A stretch of DNA of 64,000 nucleotides, taken from Rhodospirillales bacterium. GTDB lineage: Bacteria; Pseudomonadota; Alphaproteobacteria; Rhodospirillales; UBA2165. Below the pieces are notes generated by a model, which searched no databases, was not told the DNA's origin, and saw only the letters and a list, made by a program, of their open reading frames with translations. Position numbers and translations under genes: made by a program. This document shows, piece after piece, positions 8,510 to 17,430 of this stretch. Each line of letters opens with the position of its first letter. Within the stretch, counting starts at the first letter, position 1. The stretch is from contig JAJDXO010000011.1 of the NCBI GenBank assembly GCA_022823235.1, positions 100,434 to 164,433 on the forward strand. The letters run 5' to 3'.

Positions 8510-10429
8510 TTACCCGTTCTTCTTCTTCTTTTTCTTGGACTTGCGGGAAGGTTTGGCCGGCTCCTCGCCACCGTCATCGGCGTCTTCATCGGAGCCTTCG
8601 TTCGCAGCCGCGGCGCCCGCCGAAGCCGCCGCGGGAGCGGGTTTGACCTGACCGCCGCCGATGGGCACGCCCATGCGCCGCATAATCACGTACTGCTGCA
8701 GGACCGACAAAAGGTTGTTCCAGGCCCAGTAGATCACCAGACCCGACGGGAACCGTGCCAGCATGATGGTGAAGATGAACGGCAGGAACATGAAAATCTT
8801 CTGCTGGGTCGGATCCGTGGGCGGCGGGTTCAGCTTCTGCTGGGCGTACATGGTGAGGCCCATGAGGATCGGCCAGATGCCGATGATCGCCCATTCCGGC
8901 GGCGTCCAGTCGATGAGGCCGAAGGCATTGACGAAGGTCAGGCGATCCATGTCCGAGAGGTCGTCGATCCACAGGAAGAAGTCCGCGTGCCGCATTTCGA
9001 TGGTGACGAACAACACCTTGTAGAGTGCAAAGAACACCGGAATTTGCGGCAGGATGGGCAAACAGCCGGAGGCCGGATTGGCTTTCTCCCGCTTATACAG
9101 CGCCATCACCTCCTGGTTCATGCGCATCTTGTCGTCGCCGAACCGTTCCCGGAGTTTCATCATTTCCGGCTGCAGGGCCTTCATCTTGCTCATCGCCTTG
9201 TAGGACTTGTTGGCGAGGGGGAAGAAGGCGAGCTTGATCAGAACCGTCAGCAGCAGGATCGCGACACCCATGTTGTCGACAACATGATCGGTGAAAAACA
9301 CCAGGGTGAAGAAGATCGGCTTGGTCAGCAGCTCGAACCAGCCCCAGTCGATGGCCAGGTCGAACCGTTCGATACCGAGATCATCCCGATATTTGAGCAT
9401 CAGCCGGGCCTCCTTGGCGCCGGCGAAGAATCGGCTGGTCGTACCGGCGCTCGCACCGGGCGCAATCGCCGATGCGTCATCCAGGAAATCGACCTGATAA
9501 TTGTCGCCCTGCTGGTTCGGGTTTTCGAACATGCGGGCGGTGGCCGAGGTATCCTGATCGGGAATCAGCGCCGTCAGCCAGTACTTGTCGGTGATCCCCA
9601 CCCATCCGCCGGTCGTACTCCTCTTGATGATTTGGCGGTCGGTGCGCTGCTCCTGCGCCGCATCCTGGAGGTCGTCGTAGTCGTACTCGTCCAGGACGCC
9701 GTCGAAGACGCCGAGAATGCCCTCGTGGAGGATGTAAAAATCAGTGATATCGGGAGTGCCGCTCCGTCTGATCCGGCCAAACGGAAACACGGTGACATGC
9801 TGGTCGCTCGAATTTACGACCCGCTGGGTAACCGAGAACATATAATTCTCATCCAGCGTCAATCGCAGGCTGAACTCGATGCCGGCATCGTTTGTCCAGC
9901 GCAGGGTAACGGGGTTGTCGGGGGTAAGCGTCTGCCGGTCCGCCGTCCACAATGTCCGCTCATTGGGCACATCGACGCCATTTGCAACCCAGCCGAAATC
10001 GGCGAAGTAGGCGTCATGCGTGCCGAATGGCAGCAACAGCTTGATATTGGCGCTCGTCGGATCGGTGGTCTCCCGATAGTCGAGGAGCGTCAGGTCGTCG
10101 AATAATGCGCCCCGCAGCGAGATGGTTCCGGTCAACCGGTCTGACTGGATGGCAATCCGGGGAACCGAGCTAATCGCCCGTTGCGCGGCCTGCTTCACGG
10201 CTTGGTCCGGCGTGCCGCCCGGGACGGACACGGCGTCCGGCCCGGTTGGAACGGTGCCGGGGGCCGCATCTTCGGCGGCCACCGGCGGTGCGGCCGGGTC
10301 GACGGTATTTTGCGCCTGTTCCTGCCGGGGTTCCGGCGGCGGGCCGAACTCGCTGACGTACCACTGGAAGCCCAGCATGATCCCGACCGAAAGGACGATC
10401 GCCAGGAGAAGATTTTTCTGGTCCATCAT
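8510..10429 (-). CDS. yidC: membrane protein insertase YidC
   Basis: Inserts proteins into the inner membrane alone or with the Sec translocon. 639 residues from the ATG at 10429 (an adjacent ATG at 10426 is equally possible). An N-terminal transmembrane anchor ([20 protein letters not shown]) is followed by a Pro/Ala-rich linker, the large periplasmic P1 beta domain (about 90-370), then the conserved five-helix core with [20 protein letters not shown] and the late [18 protein letters not shown]. The tail is Lys-rich, as expected for ribosome contact. The yidD stop overlaps this start (ATGA). Confidence 0.97.
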   Translation of the reverse strand: MMDQKNLLLAIVLSVGIMLGFQWYVSEFGPPPEPRQEQAQNTVDPAAPPVAAEDAAPGTVPTGPDAVSVPGGTPDQAVKQAAQRAISSVPRIAIQSDRLTGTISLRGALFDDLTLLDYRETTDPTSANIKLLLPFGTHDAYFADFGWVANGVDVPNERTLWTADRQTLTPDNPVTLRWTNDAGIEFSLRLTLDENYMFSVTQRVVNSSDQHVTVFPFGRIRRSGTPDITDFYILHEGILGVFDGVLDEYDYDDLQDAAQEQRTDRQIIKRSTTGGWVGITDKYWLTALIPDQDTSATARMFENPNQQGDNYQVDFLDDASAIAPGASAGTTSRFFAGAKEARLMLKYRDDLGIERFDLAIDWGWFELLTKPIFFTLVFFTDHVVDNMGVAILLLTVLIKLAFFPLANKSYKAMSKMKALQPEMMKLRERFGDDKMRMNQEVMALYKREKANPASGCLPILPQIPVFFALYKVLFVTIEMRHADFFLWIDDLSDMDRLTFVNAFGLIDWTPPEWAIIGIWPILMGLTMYAQQKLNPPPTDPTQQKIFMFLPFIFTIMLARFPSGLVIYWAWNNLLSVLQQYVIMRRMGVPIGGGQVKPAPAAASAGAAAANEGSDEDADDGGEEPAKPSRKSKKKKKKNG

Positions 10430-10686
10430 TGCGGACGCGCCCCGGCGGTGTGGTCGTGATGCTGTCCCGAAGGCACCGGATCGTATCCCGAGCCGCCCCA
10501 CGGGTGGCAGCGGCCGATGCGCTTGACGGCCAGCCATGAGCCGCGAACCGCGCCATGTGATTCAATGGCCTCAATGGCGTACTGTGAACAGGACGGCGCG
10601 TACCGGCAGTTGGCGCCGAGGACCGGCGACACGAAAAGCTGATAGCCCCGGATCAGGAGCTTCAAGACTGTGCGGATGGGTTTCAT
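10426..10686 (-). CDS. yidD: membrane protein insertion efficiency factor YidD
   Basis: An 86-residue member of the YidD family. The hallmark [31 protein letters not shown] with its conserved Cys residues, and [17 protein letters not shown], are complete. It is a small membrane-associated protein that assists YidC-dependent insertion. It lies between rnpA (8-base gap) and yidC (4-base overlap), the classical order. Confidence 0.95.
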   Translation of the reverse strand: MKPIRTVLKLLIRGYQLFVSPVLGANCRYAPSCSQYAIEAIESHGAVRGSWLAVKRIGRCHPWGGSGYDPVPSGQHHDHTAGARPQ

Positions 10687-10694
10687 GCTGGTCC

Positions 10695-11105
10695 CTAGCC
10701 GGCCTGCCGATTGGTATCCCGATCCGGCAGTTCTGTCTCCCTCTCATCGGCCATTGCGCCGACTTTTTCAAGTGCCGTTTCCAAATCCCCGATCAAATCC
10801 CGGAAACGGCGGTCGAGTGTCGCATTCCGCCCGATAATCACATAGTCACGATGCCGTGCAGCCTGACCGGGCATCACCTCGTCCGCGGCGGCCTTGAGTC
10901 GCCGGCGGGCGCGGTTTCGGGCCACCGCGTTGCCGACTTTCCGGCTGACCGTAAATCCAAGGCGCCGTTCCGCCAAAACGATAGTCTCGGCCTCCCCGTG
11001 AATCCGGCACTGAAGGATCAAGCCGGGGGTCACCCATTTCTTGCCCTCCCGGGCCGCACGAAGAAAATCCCCGCGGTTCCTTAGACGCACGAGGGGCGTA
11101 CCCAC
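10695..11105 (-). CDS. rnpA: ribonuclease P protein component
   Basis: Protein subunit of RNase P, which trims the 5' leader of tRNA precursors. 136 residues, starting at a GTG (11105) that yields the usual N terminus [18 protein letters not shown]. The RNA-binding core [19 protein letters not shown], with the RNR box, is intact. The C-terminal 20 residues are polar and poorly conserved. It starts 18 bases after rpmH on the same strand. Confidence 0.95.
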   Translation of the reverse strand: MGTPLVRLRNRGDFLRAAREGKKWVTPGLILQCRIHGEAETIVLAERRLGFTVSRKVGNAVARNRARRRLKAAADEVMPGQAARHRDYVIIGRNATLDRRFRDLIGDLETALEKVGAMADERETELPDRDTNRQAG

Positions 11106-11123
11106 GGGATGTACCTTATCCGT

Positions 11124-11258
11124 CTAGGCGGAGAGTTTCTTGCGGCCCTTGGCGCGCCGCGCCGCCAGAATCCGCCGGCCGCCAACGGTTGCCATGCGTG
11201 CGCGAAAGCCGTGCCGGCGCTTGCGCACGAGATTACTGGGCTGGAATGTCCGTTTCAC
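11124..11258 (-). CDS. rpmH: 50S ribosomal protein L34
   Basis: A 44-residue gene easily missed because of its size and GTG start (11258). Reading the minus strand gives [18 protein letters not shown] followed by the Arg/Lys-rich remainder ending RKKLSA, a textbook L34. GGAG lies eight bases before the start. A strong sigma-70 promoter is found 40 bases further upstream. It heads the rpmH-rnpA-yidD-yidC-engB-argB series. Confidence 0.95.
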   Translation of the reverse strand: MKRTFQPSNLVRKRRHGFRARMATVGGRRILAARRAKGRKKLSA

Positions 11259-11296
11259 TGTCTGCTCCAAGAACGGCCTGAACTTGCAAGGCCCGG

Positions 11297-11325
11297 TGTA
11301 TACGTTTTCGGCCCCGCCAAGTCAA
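11297..11325 (-). promoter_or_regulatory. sigma-70 promoter for rpmH-rnpA
   Basis: On the minus strand TTGACT (11325-11320), a 17-base spacer and TATACA (11302-11297) match the sigma-70 consensus well. Transcription would begin about 30-35 bases before the rpmH GTG start. No competing site was seen in the 210-base divergent space shared with the TVP38 gene. Confidence 0.65.
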
Positions 11326-11469
11326 CGTTGCCGGGAGGCGTCAGGTCACGGAATGGTGACTGGATTAGAGGCCTCGGCGGCCATATCTACCTGAGTGCAA
11401 CAGGCTTGGGCTCGTGACATTTGTCGCAAGAGACGACGGACACCTGAGGCACAAGGATCGCCGCAGATC

Positions 11470-12216
11470 ATGAACGACGAAAACCGGGAAATTAATGCCA
11501 AGCAAAGCGGCCTGCCGATCAAGCGGTTGGCGCCGATCATCTTGCTTGTGATCGGGCTTGGTGCGGCATTTTTTTACGACCTCCACCACTTCTTCTCGTT
11601 CGAAATGCTGAAGGAAAACCGCGAGTCGCTTCTGTCGTGGGCGCAAAACAACCATATTCTCAGCGCCATCGTGTTTATTGCGGCTTATGCCGCGGCCATC
11701 GCCGTCAGCCTTCCCGGTGCCGTTTGGCTCACGATTTTGGGCGGGTTCATGTTCGGCACCCTGGAAGGCGGAATCCTCGTGGTCTTTGCCGCGACCCTGG
11801 GCGCCACGGTGATTTTTCTTGCCGCGCGATATGCGTTTGCCGATTTCTTTTACGAGAAAGCGGGCCCCGCTATTCGCCGTATGGAAGATGGTTTCCGGGC
11901 CAATGCCGTCAGCTACATGCTGGTGCTTCGGCTGGTACCGCTTTTTCCGTTTTGGCTGGTCAATCTGGTCCCGGCGTTCCTGGGCGTTTCCACCCGTACC
12001 TACGTCATAAGCACGTTGGTCGGCATCGTGCCGGGTACGTTCGTCTACGCCAGCCTCGGTAACGGGATCGGACATTTGATAGATGCCGGTCAAGTGCCGG
12101 ACCTGTCGATTATATTCGCGCCCGAAGTGCTCGGACCCCTGATTGGCCTGGCGGCATTGTCGCTGGTGCCGGTTATTTACAAGCGCTTCAAGGCCCGGGA
12201 GCAGGCTGCCGGCTAG
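11470..12216 (+). CDS. TVP38/TMEM64 (DedA-like) family membrane protein
   Basis: A 248-residue membrane protein, start chosen at the ATG after AAGGA. Hydrophobic segments lie near residues 17-37, 65-100, 138-160, 170-190 and 205-225. The conserved SNARE-assoc/VTT core is visible: AVSLPGAVWLTILGGFMFG and the re-entrant RLVPLFPFWLVNLVPAFLGV. Family members are lipid scramblases or transporters, generally without known substrates in bacteria. It is followed after 33 bases by a MerA-like flavoprotein on the same strand, a pairing seen in several bacterial groups and suggesting a joint role. Confidence 0.88.
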   Translation: MNDENREINAKQSGLPIKRLAPIILLVIGLGAAFFYDLHHFFSFEMLKENRESLLSWAQNNHILSAIVFIAAYAAAIAVSLPGAVWLTILGGFMFGTLEGGILVVFAATLGATVIFLAARYAFADFFYEKAGPAIRRMEDGFRANAVSYMLVLRLVPLFPFWLVNLVPAFLGVSTRTYVISTLVGIVPGTFVYASLGNGIGHLIDAGQVPDLSIIFAPEVLGPLIGLAALSLVPVIYKRFKAREQAAG

Positions 12217-12249
12217 GCGCGGCCCGCCACTTCGTTTCAGGAGCACCCC

Positions 12250-13674
12250 ATGACCGACGTCATCAACACCGATATCTGCGTCATTGGCGCGGGCTCCGGC
12301 GGCCTGACCGTTGCCTATGTGGCCGCCAACCTCGGTCTCCCGACGGTCTTGCTTGAGCGGGACAAAATGGGCGGCGATTGCCTCAACTACGGTTGCGTAC
12401 CGTCGAAAGCCCTGTTGGCGGCGGGCCATGCGGCCGCGGCCGCGCAGGGCGGACAACCCTTCGGCGTCAGCCGGGCGCCCGCTGAAATCAGCGGCGCCGG
12501 CGTCTACGATCACGTCCGTCACGCTATTGATGTCATCGCGCCCAACGACTCGGTGGAGCGGTATGAGGGCTTCGGGGTCAACGTCATCCAGGCCGAGGGC
12601 AGGTTCACCGGCCCCCGGGAGGTGACGGCGGGCGATCGGAAAATTCAGGCCAGGCGTTTCGTTGTCGCGACCGGTTCCGGGCCCATGGTGCCGCCGATCC
12701 CCGGGTTGGATCAGACACCCTTCCACACCAACGAAACCATATTCGACCTTGACGCGGTTCCGGATCACTTGATCATCGTCGGTGCGGGGCCCATTGGAAT
12801 CGAAATGGCCCAGGCCCACCGGCAGCTCGGCGCCAAGGTCACCGTCCTGGAAATGGCCAACATGCTGCCCAATGACGACCCGGAACTGGTGGAGGTGGTC
12901 CGTCAACGTCTGAAATCCGAAGGCGTCGAACTCCTTGAGGGCGTTCGCGTGGTCGGCGCGGGCGAGGACGGGGACGGCATCGTCGTGGATGTCGAAGGGG
13001 CCTCGCAGTCCCGTATAACGGGCTCTCATCTTCTCATAGCCGCCGGCCGGCAACCCCACCTGGACGGCCTTGATTTGGAGGCTGCCGGGATCGAGCATGA
13101 CCGGTCCGGCATCAAGGTGGATGCCCGGATGCGGACAACTAACAAAAGGGTGTTCGCAATCGGTGACGTTGCGGGCGGTTTGCAATTCACCCACGTCGCC
13201 TCTTATCACGCAGGTATCGTCATCAAAAACGCGCTGTTTCGAATCCCCGCCAAACAGGACATGTCCGCGATCCCGAAGGTGACCTATACCTCGCCGGAAC
13301 TTGCCCAGGTGGGCCTTACGGAAGCGGCGGCGCGGGAAATACACGGGGACCGGATCCGCGTGACTTCCTGGCCGTTTGCCGAAAACGACCGGGCGATCGC
13401 CGAGCGTGCGACCGAAGGTTTGGTCAAAATCGTCATCGGTCCCAAGGGCCGGGTTTTGGGCGCCGGTATCGTTGGCGCGCACGCAGGCGAGTTGATCCAG
13501 GTGTGGACCCTGGTGGTCCAAAAAAGGATGAAGATCGGCGCCGTCGCCAACATGGTGGCGCCCTATCCAACCCTCGGAGAAGCCGGCAAACGGGCGGCCG
13601 GCCAGTACTTCACGCCCTCCCTGTTCGGCGACCGGACCCGAAAAATCGTGAGATTTCTCACGAATTTCGGCTGA
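12250..13674 (+). CDS. MerA/dihydrolipoamide-dehydrogenase-like FAD disulfide oxidoreductase
   Basis: A 474-residue class I pyridine nucleotide-disulfide oxidoreductase. FAD-binding CVIGAGSGGLTVAY is at residues 10-23, the redox disulfide GGDCLNYGCVPSK has Cys44 and Cys49, the NAD-binding Rossmann motif is VGAGPIGIEMAQ, and the second FAD contact is RVFAIGDVAG. In the C-terminal dimer domain the catalytic His-Pro of dihydrolipoamide dehydrogenases is replaced by Tyr-Pro (YPTLGE), as in mercuric reductases and the TVP38-linked group; the terminal Cys pair of true MerA is absent. It is therefore probably neither E3 nor a mercury enzyme. Substrate unknown. Confidence 0.85.
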   Translation: MTDVINTDICVIGAGSGGLTVAYVAANLGLPTVLLERDKMGGDCLNYGCVPSKALLAAGHAAAAAQGGQPFGVSRAPAEISGAGVYDHVRHAIDVIAPNDSVERYEGFGVNVIQAEGRFTGPREVTAGDRKIQARRFVVATGSGPMVPPIPGLDQTPFHTNETIFDLDAVPDHLIIVGAGPIGIEMAQAHRQLGAKVTVLEMANMLPNDDPELVEVVRQRLKSEGVELLEGVRVVGAGEDGDGIVVDVEGASQSRITGSHLLIAAGRQPHLDGLDLEAAGIEHDRSGIKVDARMRTTNKRVFAIGDVAGGLQFTHVASYHAGIVIKNALFRIPAKQDMSAIPKVTYTSPELAQVGLTEAAAREIHGDRIRVTSWPFAENDRAIAERATEGLVKIVIGPKGRVLGAGIVGAHAGELIQVWTLVVQKRMKIGAVANMVAPYPTLGEAGKRAAGQYFTPSLFGDRTRKIVRFLTNFG

Positions 13675-13742
13675 CGGCAGACCATCTTTTCATAGCGTCG
13701 AACCCATCCCACCGGCGGCCAAATGTGTTACATTGAGCCGCC

Positions 13743-15182
13743 ATGGCTGGACAGCAAAGAACTCCGGCACCGTTCACGCATTCGCTGTCGGCGCGGCTGC
13801 TGGTTCTGACGATCTTCTTCGTGATGATCAGTGAGGTGCTGATCTACGCGCCGTCGGTTGCACGATTTCGGCAGAGTTTCCTCGTGGAGCGCATTGCGGC
13901 CGCTCACCTCGCGACCCTGGCCCTGGAGGCCATGCCCAACCATGCCGTCAGTCCGGACCTCCAGCAACGCCTGCTGGAACGATCCGAGACCTATCATGTG
14001 GTGCTACGCACGCCGAAGCGGCATATGTTCGCGCTTGGCGCACTGGAGTTGCCGTCCATCGACGCGACATATGATTTACGGGAACCGGTATTTTTCGGCT
14101 GGCTTGCGGACGCCTTTGTGACATTAGTACAGACGGAAAACCGGGTGCTGCGGGTCATCGCGCCGTCCCCTCAAGACCCGGGGACGGTCGTCGAAATTCT
14201 CATGGACGAAGCGCCGATGCGTCAGGCCATGTATGATTTTTCGGTCCGCATCCTGGCCTTGTCCCTGATCATCTCCGCGATCACCGCCTCGCTGGTATTT
14301 CTGACCCTCCGCTGGCTGATGGTGCGGCCCATGGAGCGCATTACCGAGAGCATGATGAAATTTCGGGCCGATCCGGAAAATGCGGAAGCAAGCCTACCGC
14401 CCGGCGACCGGGTGGATGAAATCGGCGTCGCTCAACGGGAGCTCGGCGTGATGCAGCAGGAGGTGCGCCAGGCGCTCCGGCAGCGCCGGCGCTTGGCGGC
14501 CTTAGGCTCGGCCGTGGCCAAGATTAACCACGATCTTCGAAATTCCCTTGCCACCGCCGTGCTGGTGTCCGACCGGTTGGCCGACAGCGATGATCCGGAG
14601 GTCCGCCGCCTGGTGCCGCGCCTGTTCGAGGCCATCGACCGGGCGGTGGAACTTTGCTCCCAGACCCTGAGCTTTGCGCGCGACGGCGCGCCCAAGATGG
14701 AGACCACCCGGTTCGCCCTCGCCGATCTGGTGGAGGAGGTGGGTGAGGGAATCCGCAACTCCGAGCTTGCTGTGGACGCTATTGTCTGGCGTAACGAGGT
14801 TTCACCGGATATTCAGGTGGATGCCGACCGTGACCAGATTTTCCGGGCTTTCACCAACGTCGGCCGCAACGCATTTCAGGCGGGCGCCAAATCGGTCATC
14901 GCCCGAGCCGAGTTCCGGTTCGGCTTCATCTGCCTGAGTTTCACGGACGATGGTCCGGGTATCCCGCAACAGGCACGGGAGAACCTGTTCGCGCCTTTCG
15001 CCGGTTCGACCAAGAAGGACGGAACCGGTCTCGGGCTGGTGATAGTGCGCGATATCATGCGCGCGCACGGGGGTGATGTGACGCTGGGGAGCACTACCGA
15101 AGAAGGCACGACATTCTTGTTGGAACTTCCGGCGCGGATTGAAGAAGAAGGGGAAGAAAAGAGCCTCGTCGGGAGCCGCTAG
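13743..15182 (+). CDS. sensor histidine kinase with HAMP domain, no adjacent regulator
   Basis: A 479-residue membrane kinase. A first transmembrane helix (about 18-40), a periplasmic sensor region of about 125 residues (41-168), a second helix (about 169-192), a HAMP linker, then the dimerisation/phosphoacceptor helix with KINHDLRNSLA (phospho-His263). The ATPase domain has NVGRNAFQAGAK (N box), DDGPGIP (G1) and GTGLGLVIVRDI (G2). The signal is unknown. No response-regulator gene is present on either side, so its partner is encoded elsewhere. The stop codon TAG at 15180 forms the first bases of a dispersed repeat. Confidence 0.9.
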   Translation: MAGQQRTPAPFTHSLSARLLVLTIFFVMISEVLIYAPSVARFRQSFLVERIAAAHLATLALEAMPNHAVSPDLQQRLLERSETYHVVLRTPKRHMFALGALELPSIDATYDLREPVFFGWLADAFVTLVQTENRVLRVIAPSPQDPGTVVEILMDEAPMRQAMYDFSVRILALSLIISAITASLVFLTLRWLMVRPMERITESMMKFRADPENAEASLPPGDRVDEIGVAQRELGVMQQEVRQALRQRRRLAALGSAVAKINHDLRNSLATAVLVSDRLADSDDPEVRRLVPRLFEAIDRAVELCSQTLSFARDGAPKMETTRFALADLVEEVGEGIRNSELAVDAIVWRNEVSPDIQVDADRDQIFRAFTNVGRNAFQAGAKSVIARAEFRFGFICLSFTDDGPGIPQQARENLFAPFAGSTKKDGTGLGLVIVRDIMRAHGGDVTLGSTTEEGTTFLLELPARIEEEGEEKSLVGSR

Positions 15183-15229
15183 AGCGGTTTCCGGCCAAAT
15201 TTGATCAATTTGATGGCGCTCACCGTTAC
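15180..15229 (+). repeat. dispersed intergenic repeat, copy A
   Basis: About 50 bases starting TAGAGCGGTTTCCGGCC and continuing through AAATTTGATCAATTTGATG to CGCTCACCG. It matches the minus strand of 20171-20220 at roughly 88 percent by eye. The centre AAATT.GATCAATTT is a short near-palindrome. The leading TAG is the stop codon of the histidine kinase gene. Confidence 0.6.
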
Positions 15230-15274
15230 CGGTGCGCGGGGTGGAAGCGCCTTTGCCTCGGCGCCCATTGTCGA

Positions 15275-17224
15275 TCAGTCGCCGACCGCGACGCCTTCGC
15301 CGCGGGGGTCCGCCCCCCCGAGGAGGCCGTTTTCGGTGATCTGAATGGCGTGAAGCCCGCTCACCATGTTGAGGATCCGGACTTTGTGCCCCAATCCTTC
15401 CAGAACGGGTTGAAGCGCCGCCACCGGCGTATCCGCCTCCAGGTCGGTCGGGCCATTTCGATTAACGTAGTGGGGGGCATCGATTGCCGCCTGGGGGTTC
15501 AGTTTCCAATCCAGTACCCCGATGATGGTCTTGGCAACATATCCGACAATACTGCTGCCCCCAGGGGTCCCGACCGCCAGGACAGGTTTGCCGCCGGCAT
15601 CGAGCACCAGGGTTGGGCTCATGGACGACCTCGGCCGCTTGTTCGCGGCGGCCGCGTTGGCAATGGGTCGGCCATTGCGGATCGGGCTGAAACTGAAATC
15701 CGTGAGCTGGCTGTTGAGCACGAAGCCCCGGACCATCAACCGCGATCCAAACGCGTTCTTGATCGAAGATGTCAGCGACACCACATTGCCGTCACCGTCC
15801 ACGATGCTGACATGCGTCGTGGACAGGCCGCGGTCGTCGGGTGACGGCGCATGGCGCCGCGCCGCCTGCCCGGCGAAGCTGCCGGGTTCGGCCTTTTCCA
15901 TCGCCATCGCGCGGCTGATCAACTTGGCGCGCATCGCCAAGTAGCCGGGGTCGATCATCCGTCCGACCGGAACGCGCACCGCGTCCGGATCGGCGAGGTA
16001 TTGTCCCCGGTCGGCGAAGGCCAGCCGGCTCGCCTCGGCGATGAGATGGACGGCCTCGGCTGATCCCGGCTTCATGGCAGCCAGGTCGAATCCCTGCAAG
16101 GTGCCTAGTATCTGCAGGGTCGTCACACCGCCCGATGCCGGGGGCGCCGCGCCGCAGACCACCCATTGACGATAGAGGGAGCAGACCGGCTCGCGCTTTT
16201 TCGCCCGGTAGGTTTGAAGATCGTCAGCGGTGATCCTCCCGGGATTGGGCGAGGCGCCCCTTGCCGCGGCGACAATGTCTTCGGCGATGGGGCCGATGTA
16301 GAACGCGTCCGGTCCAAAGTCCGCGATCACCTTGAACGTCGACGCCAAGGGCCGATTGATCAGGCGGGTGCCGACGGATTTCGCGTCTCCGGCGGCGTCA
16401 AAGAAGTAACTTCTCGCGGTGTCGAATTTCTTCAGATGTCGATCGCGGGACACCAAGCCGTGCAGACGGGGCGATATCTCAAATCCCTCGTCAGCCAGTT
16501 CGATGGCCGAATCGAACAGCCGCCGCCACGGAAGCCTGCCGTGATCCTTGTGCGCGGCTTCAAGCATCCGGAGCAGTCCCGGGACGCCGACCGACAGGCC
16601 GCCGGGAACCGCGTCATGAAATTGGCGCGGGCTGCCGTCGGAATTGAGAAACATGTCGGGGGTTGCCGCCGCCGGGGCCGTTTCCCGACCGTCATAGGTC
16701 TCGATGGATAGAGACTTGGCCGAGTAGTGAACCAGAAAACCGCCGCCGCCAATGCCGGAAGCCTGAGGCTCCACCACATTGAGCACCATCTGAACGGCGA
16801 TCGCCGCATCGATTGCCGAGCCTCCCGCCCGCAATATCTCGAGACCGGCCTGGGCCGCCAACGGATTTGCCGCCGCCACCATGTGCTTGGCTGCCCGGAC
16901 GGCGGGACGCGGGGCGGGTTCCGCCGCGGCGACGGCCGGGGGGACCGGAGAGGGCGTCGCAGCTTCGGGTGCGGCGTGCGCCTCCGTGGCGGTCTGTGGC
17001 GCGGTTTCGGCGGTGGTCTTCGGTGCGGGCTCCGCGGCGGTCTGCGGTGCGGGCTCGGCGGCGGTCTGCGGCGCGGTTTCGGCGGTGGTCTGCGGTGCGG
17101 GCTCGGCGGTGGTCTGCGGCGCGGTTCCGGCTTCAGGCGGTGGCGTGGGGACGCAGCCCGCCAAGGCCAGGCCAAATCCGAACAGCAGCAGTTTGCGCCG
17201 GCCGGCGCCCGTCAATCGCCGCAT
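15275..17224 (-). CDS. ggt: gamma-glutamyltransferase, lipoprotein form
   Basis: Cleaves gamma-glutamyl bonds of glutathione and related peptides outside the cytoplasmic membrane. 649 residues from the ATG at 17224, with GGGAGGA about ten bases upstream. Residues 1-24 end in the lipobox LAGC, so it should be lipid-anchored. Next comes a low-complexity Ala/Pro/Thr/Glu/Gln linker of about 75 residues built on APQTTAE units. The enzyme part begins near residue 110 (MVAAANPLAAQAGLEILRAG) and contains the autocleavage and nucleophile site GLSTTHVSIVD and the LTSSIKNAFGS stretch. The anchor and repetitive linker are unusual for this family, which is typically soluble in the periplasm. Confidence 0.92.
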   Translation of the reverse strand: MRRLTGAGRRKLLLFGFGLALAGCVPTPPPEAGTAPQTTAEPAPQTTAETAPQTAAEPAPQTAAEPAPKTTAETAPQTATEAHAAPEAATPSPVPPAVAAAEPAPRPAVRAAKHMVAAANPLAAQAGLEILRAGGSAIDAAIAVQMVLNVVEPQASGIGGGGFLVHYSAKSLSIETYDGRETAPAAATPDMFLNSDGSPRQFHDAVPGGLSVGVPGLLRMLEAAHKDHGRLPWRRLFDSAIELADEGFEISPRLHGLVSRDRHLKKFDTARSYFFDAAGDAKSVGTRLINRPLASTFKVIADFGPDAFYIGPIAEDIVAAARGASPNPGRITADDLQTYRAKKREPVCSLYRQWVVCGAAPPASGGVTTLQILGTLQGFDLAAMKPGSAEAVHLIAEASRLAFADRGQYLADPDAVRVPVGRMIDPGYLAMRAKLISRAMAMEKAEPGSFAGQAARRHAPSPDDRGLSTTHVSIVDGDGNVVSLTSSIKNAFGSRLMVRGFVLNSQLTDFSFSPIRNGRPIANAAAANKRPRSSMSPTLVLDAGGKPVLAVGTPGGSSIVGYVAKTIIGVLDWKLNPQAAIDAPHYVNRNGPTDLEADTPVAALQPVLEGLGHKVRILNMVSGLHAIQITENGLLGGADPRGEGVAVGD

Positions 17225-17232
17225 TTTCAAAT

Positions 17233-17309
17233 TTCCTCCCGCAGGAAATTACCCGGGTTTCCTCCCGCCGGATAATACCCAGGTTCCCGCCCGCCGGATA
17301 ATACCCGAG
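17233..17309. repeat. three tandem imperfect repeats of about 25 bp upstream of ggt
   Basis: Units start at 17233, 17259 and 17284, each reading TTCC(T)CCCGC.GG followed by A-rich ATTACCC or ATAATACCC. They occupy the space just before the ggt start; the unit nearest ggt overlaps its ribosome-binding region. The second and third units are nearly identical. Confidence 0.65.
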
Positions 17310-17430
17310 AGCACCGGATTCGCAATGCGCACGGCCCCGGAAGCGCAGGGCAATCCCTAGACCGTGACGCGGCCCGCCCGGTGTGGTATTAAACCATTTC
17401 TTTGCAGTGCAAAAACTCTGGAGGACGAGG

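Noticed and set aside
11365..13521. 718-codon open frame on the minus strand opposite the TVP38 and flavoprotein genes
   Set aside because: Both plus-strand genes have clear family motifs; the antisense frame has a composition typical of GC-rich shadow frames (His/Arg/Gly/Pro rich) and no recognisable domain.
12250..13674. Calling the flavoprotein lipoamide dehydrogenase (lpd) or mercuric reductase (merA)
   Set aside because: The catalytic His-Pro of lpd is replaced by Tyr-Pro, no 2-oxoacid dehydrogenase genes are near, and the C-terminal Cys pair and MerR/MerT genes expected for merA are absent.
16813..17301. Gly/Arg/Leu/Cys-rich open frames opposite the start of ggt
   Set aside because: They are the antisense reading of the repetitive Ala/Pro/Thr linker of the lipoprotein and not independent genes.
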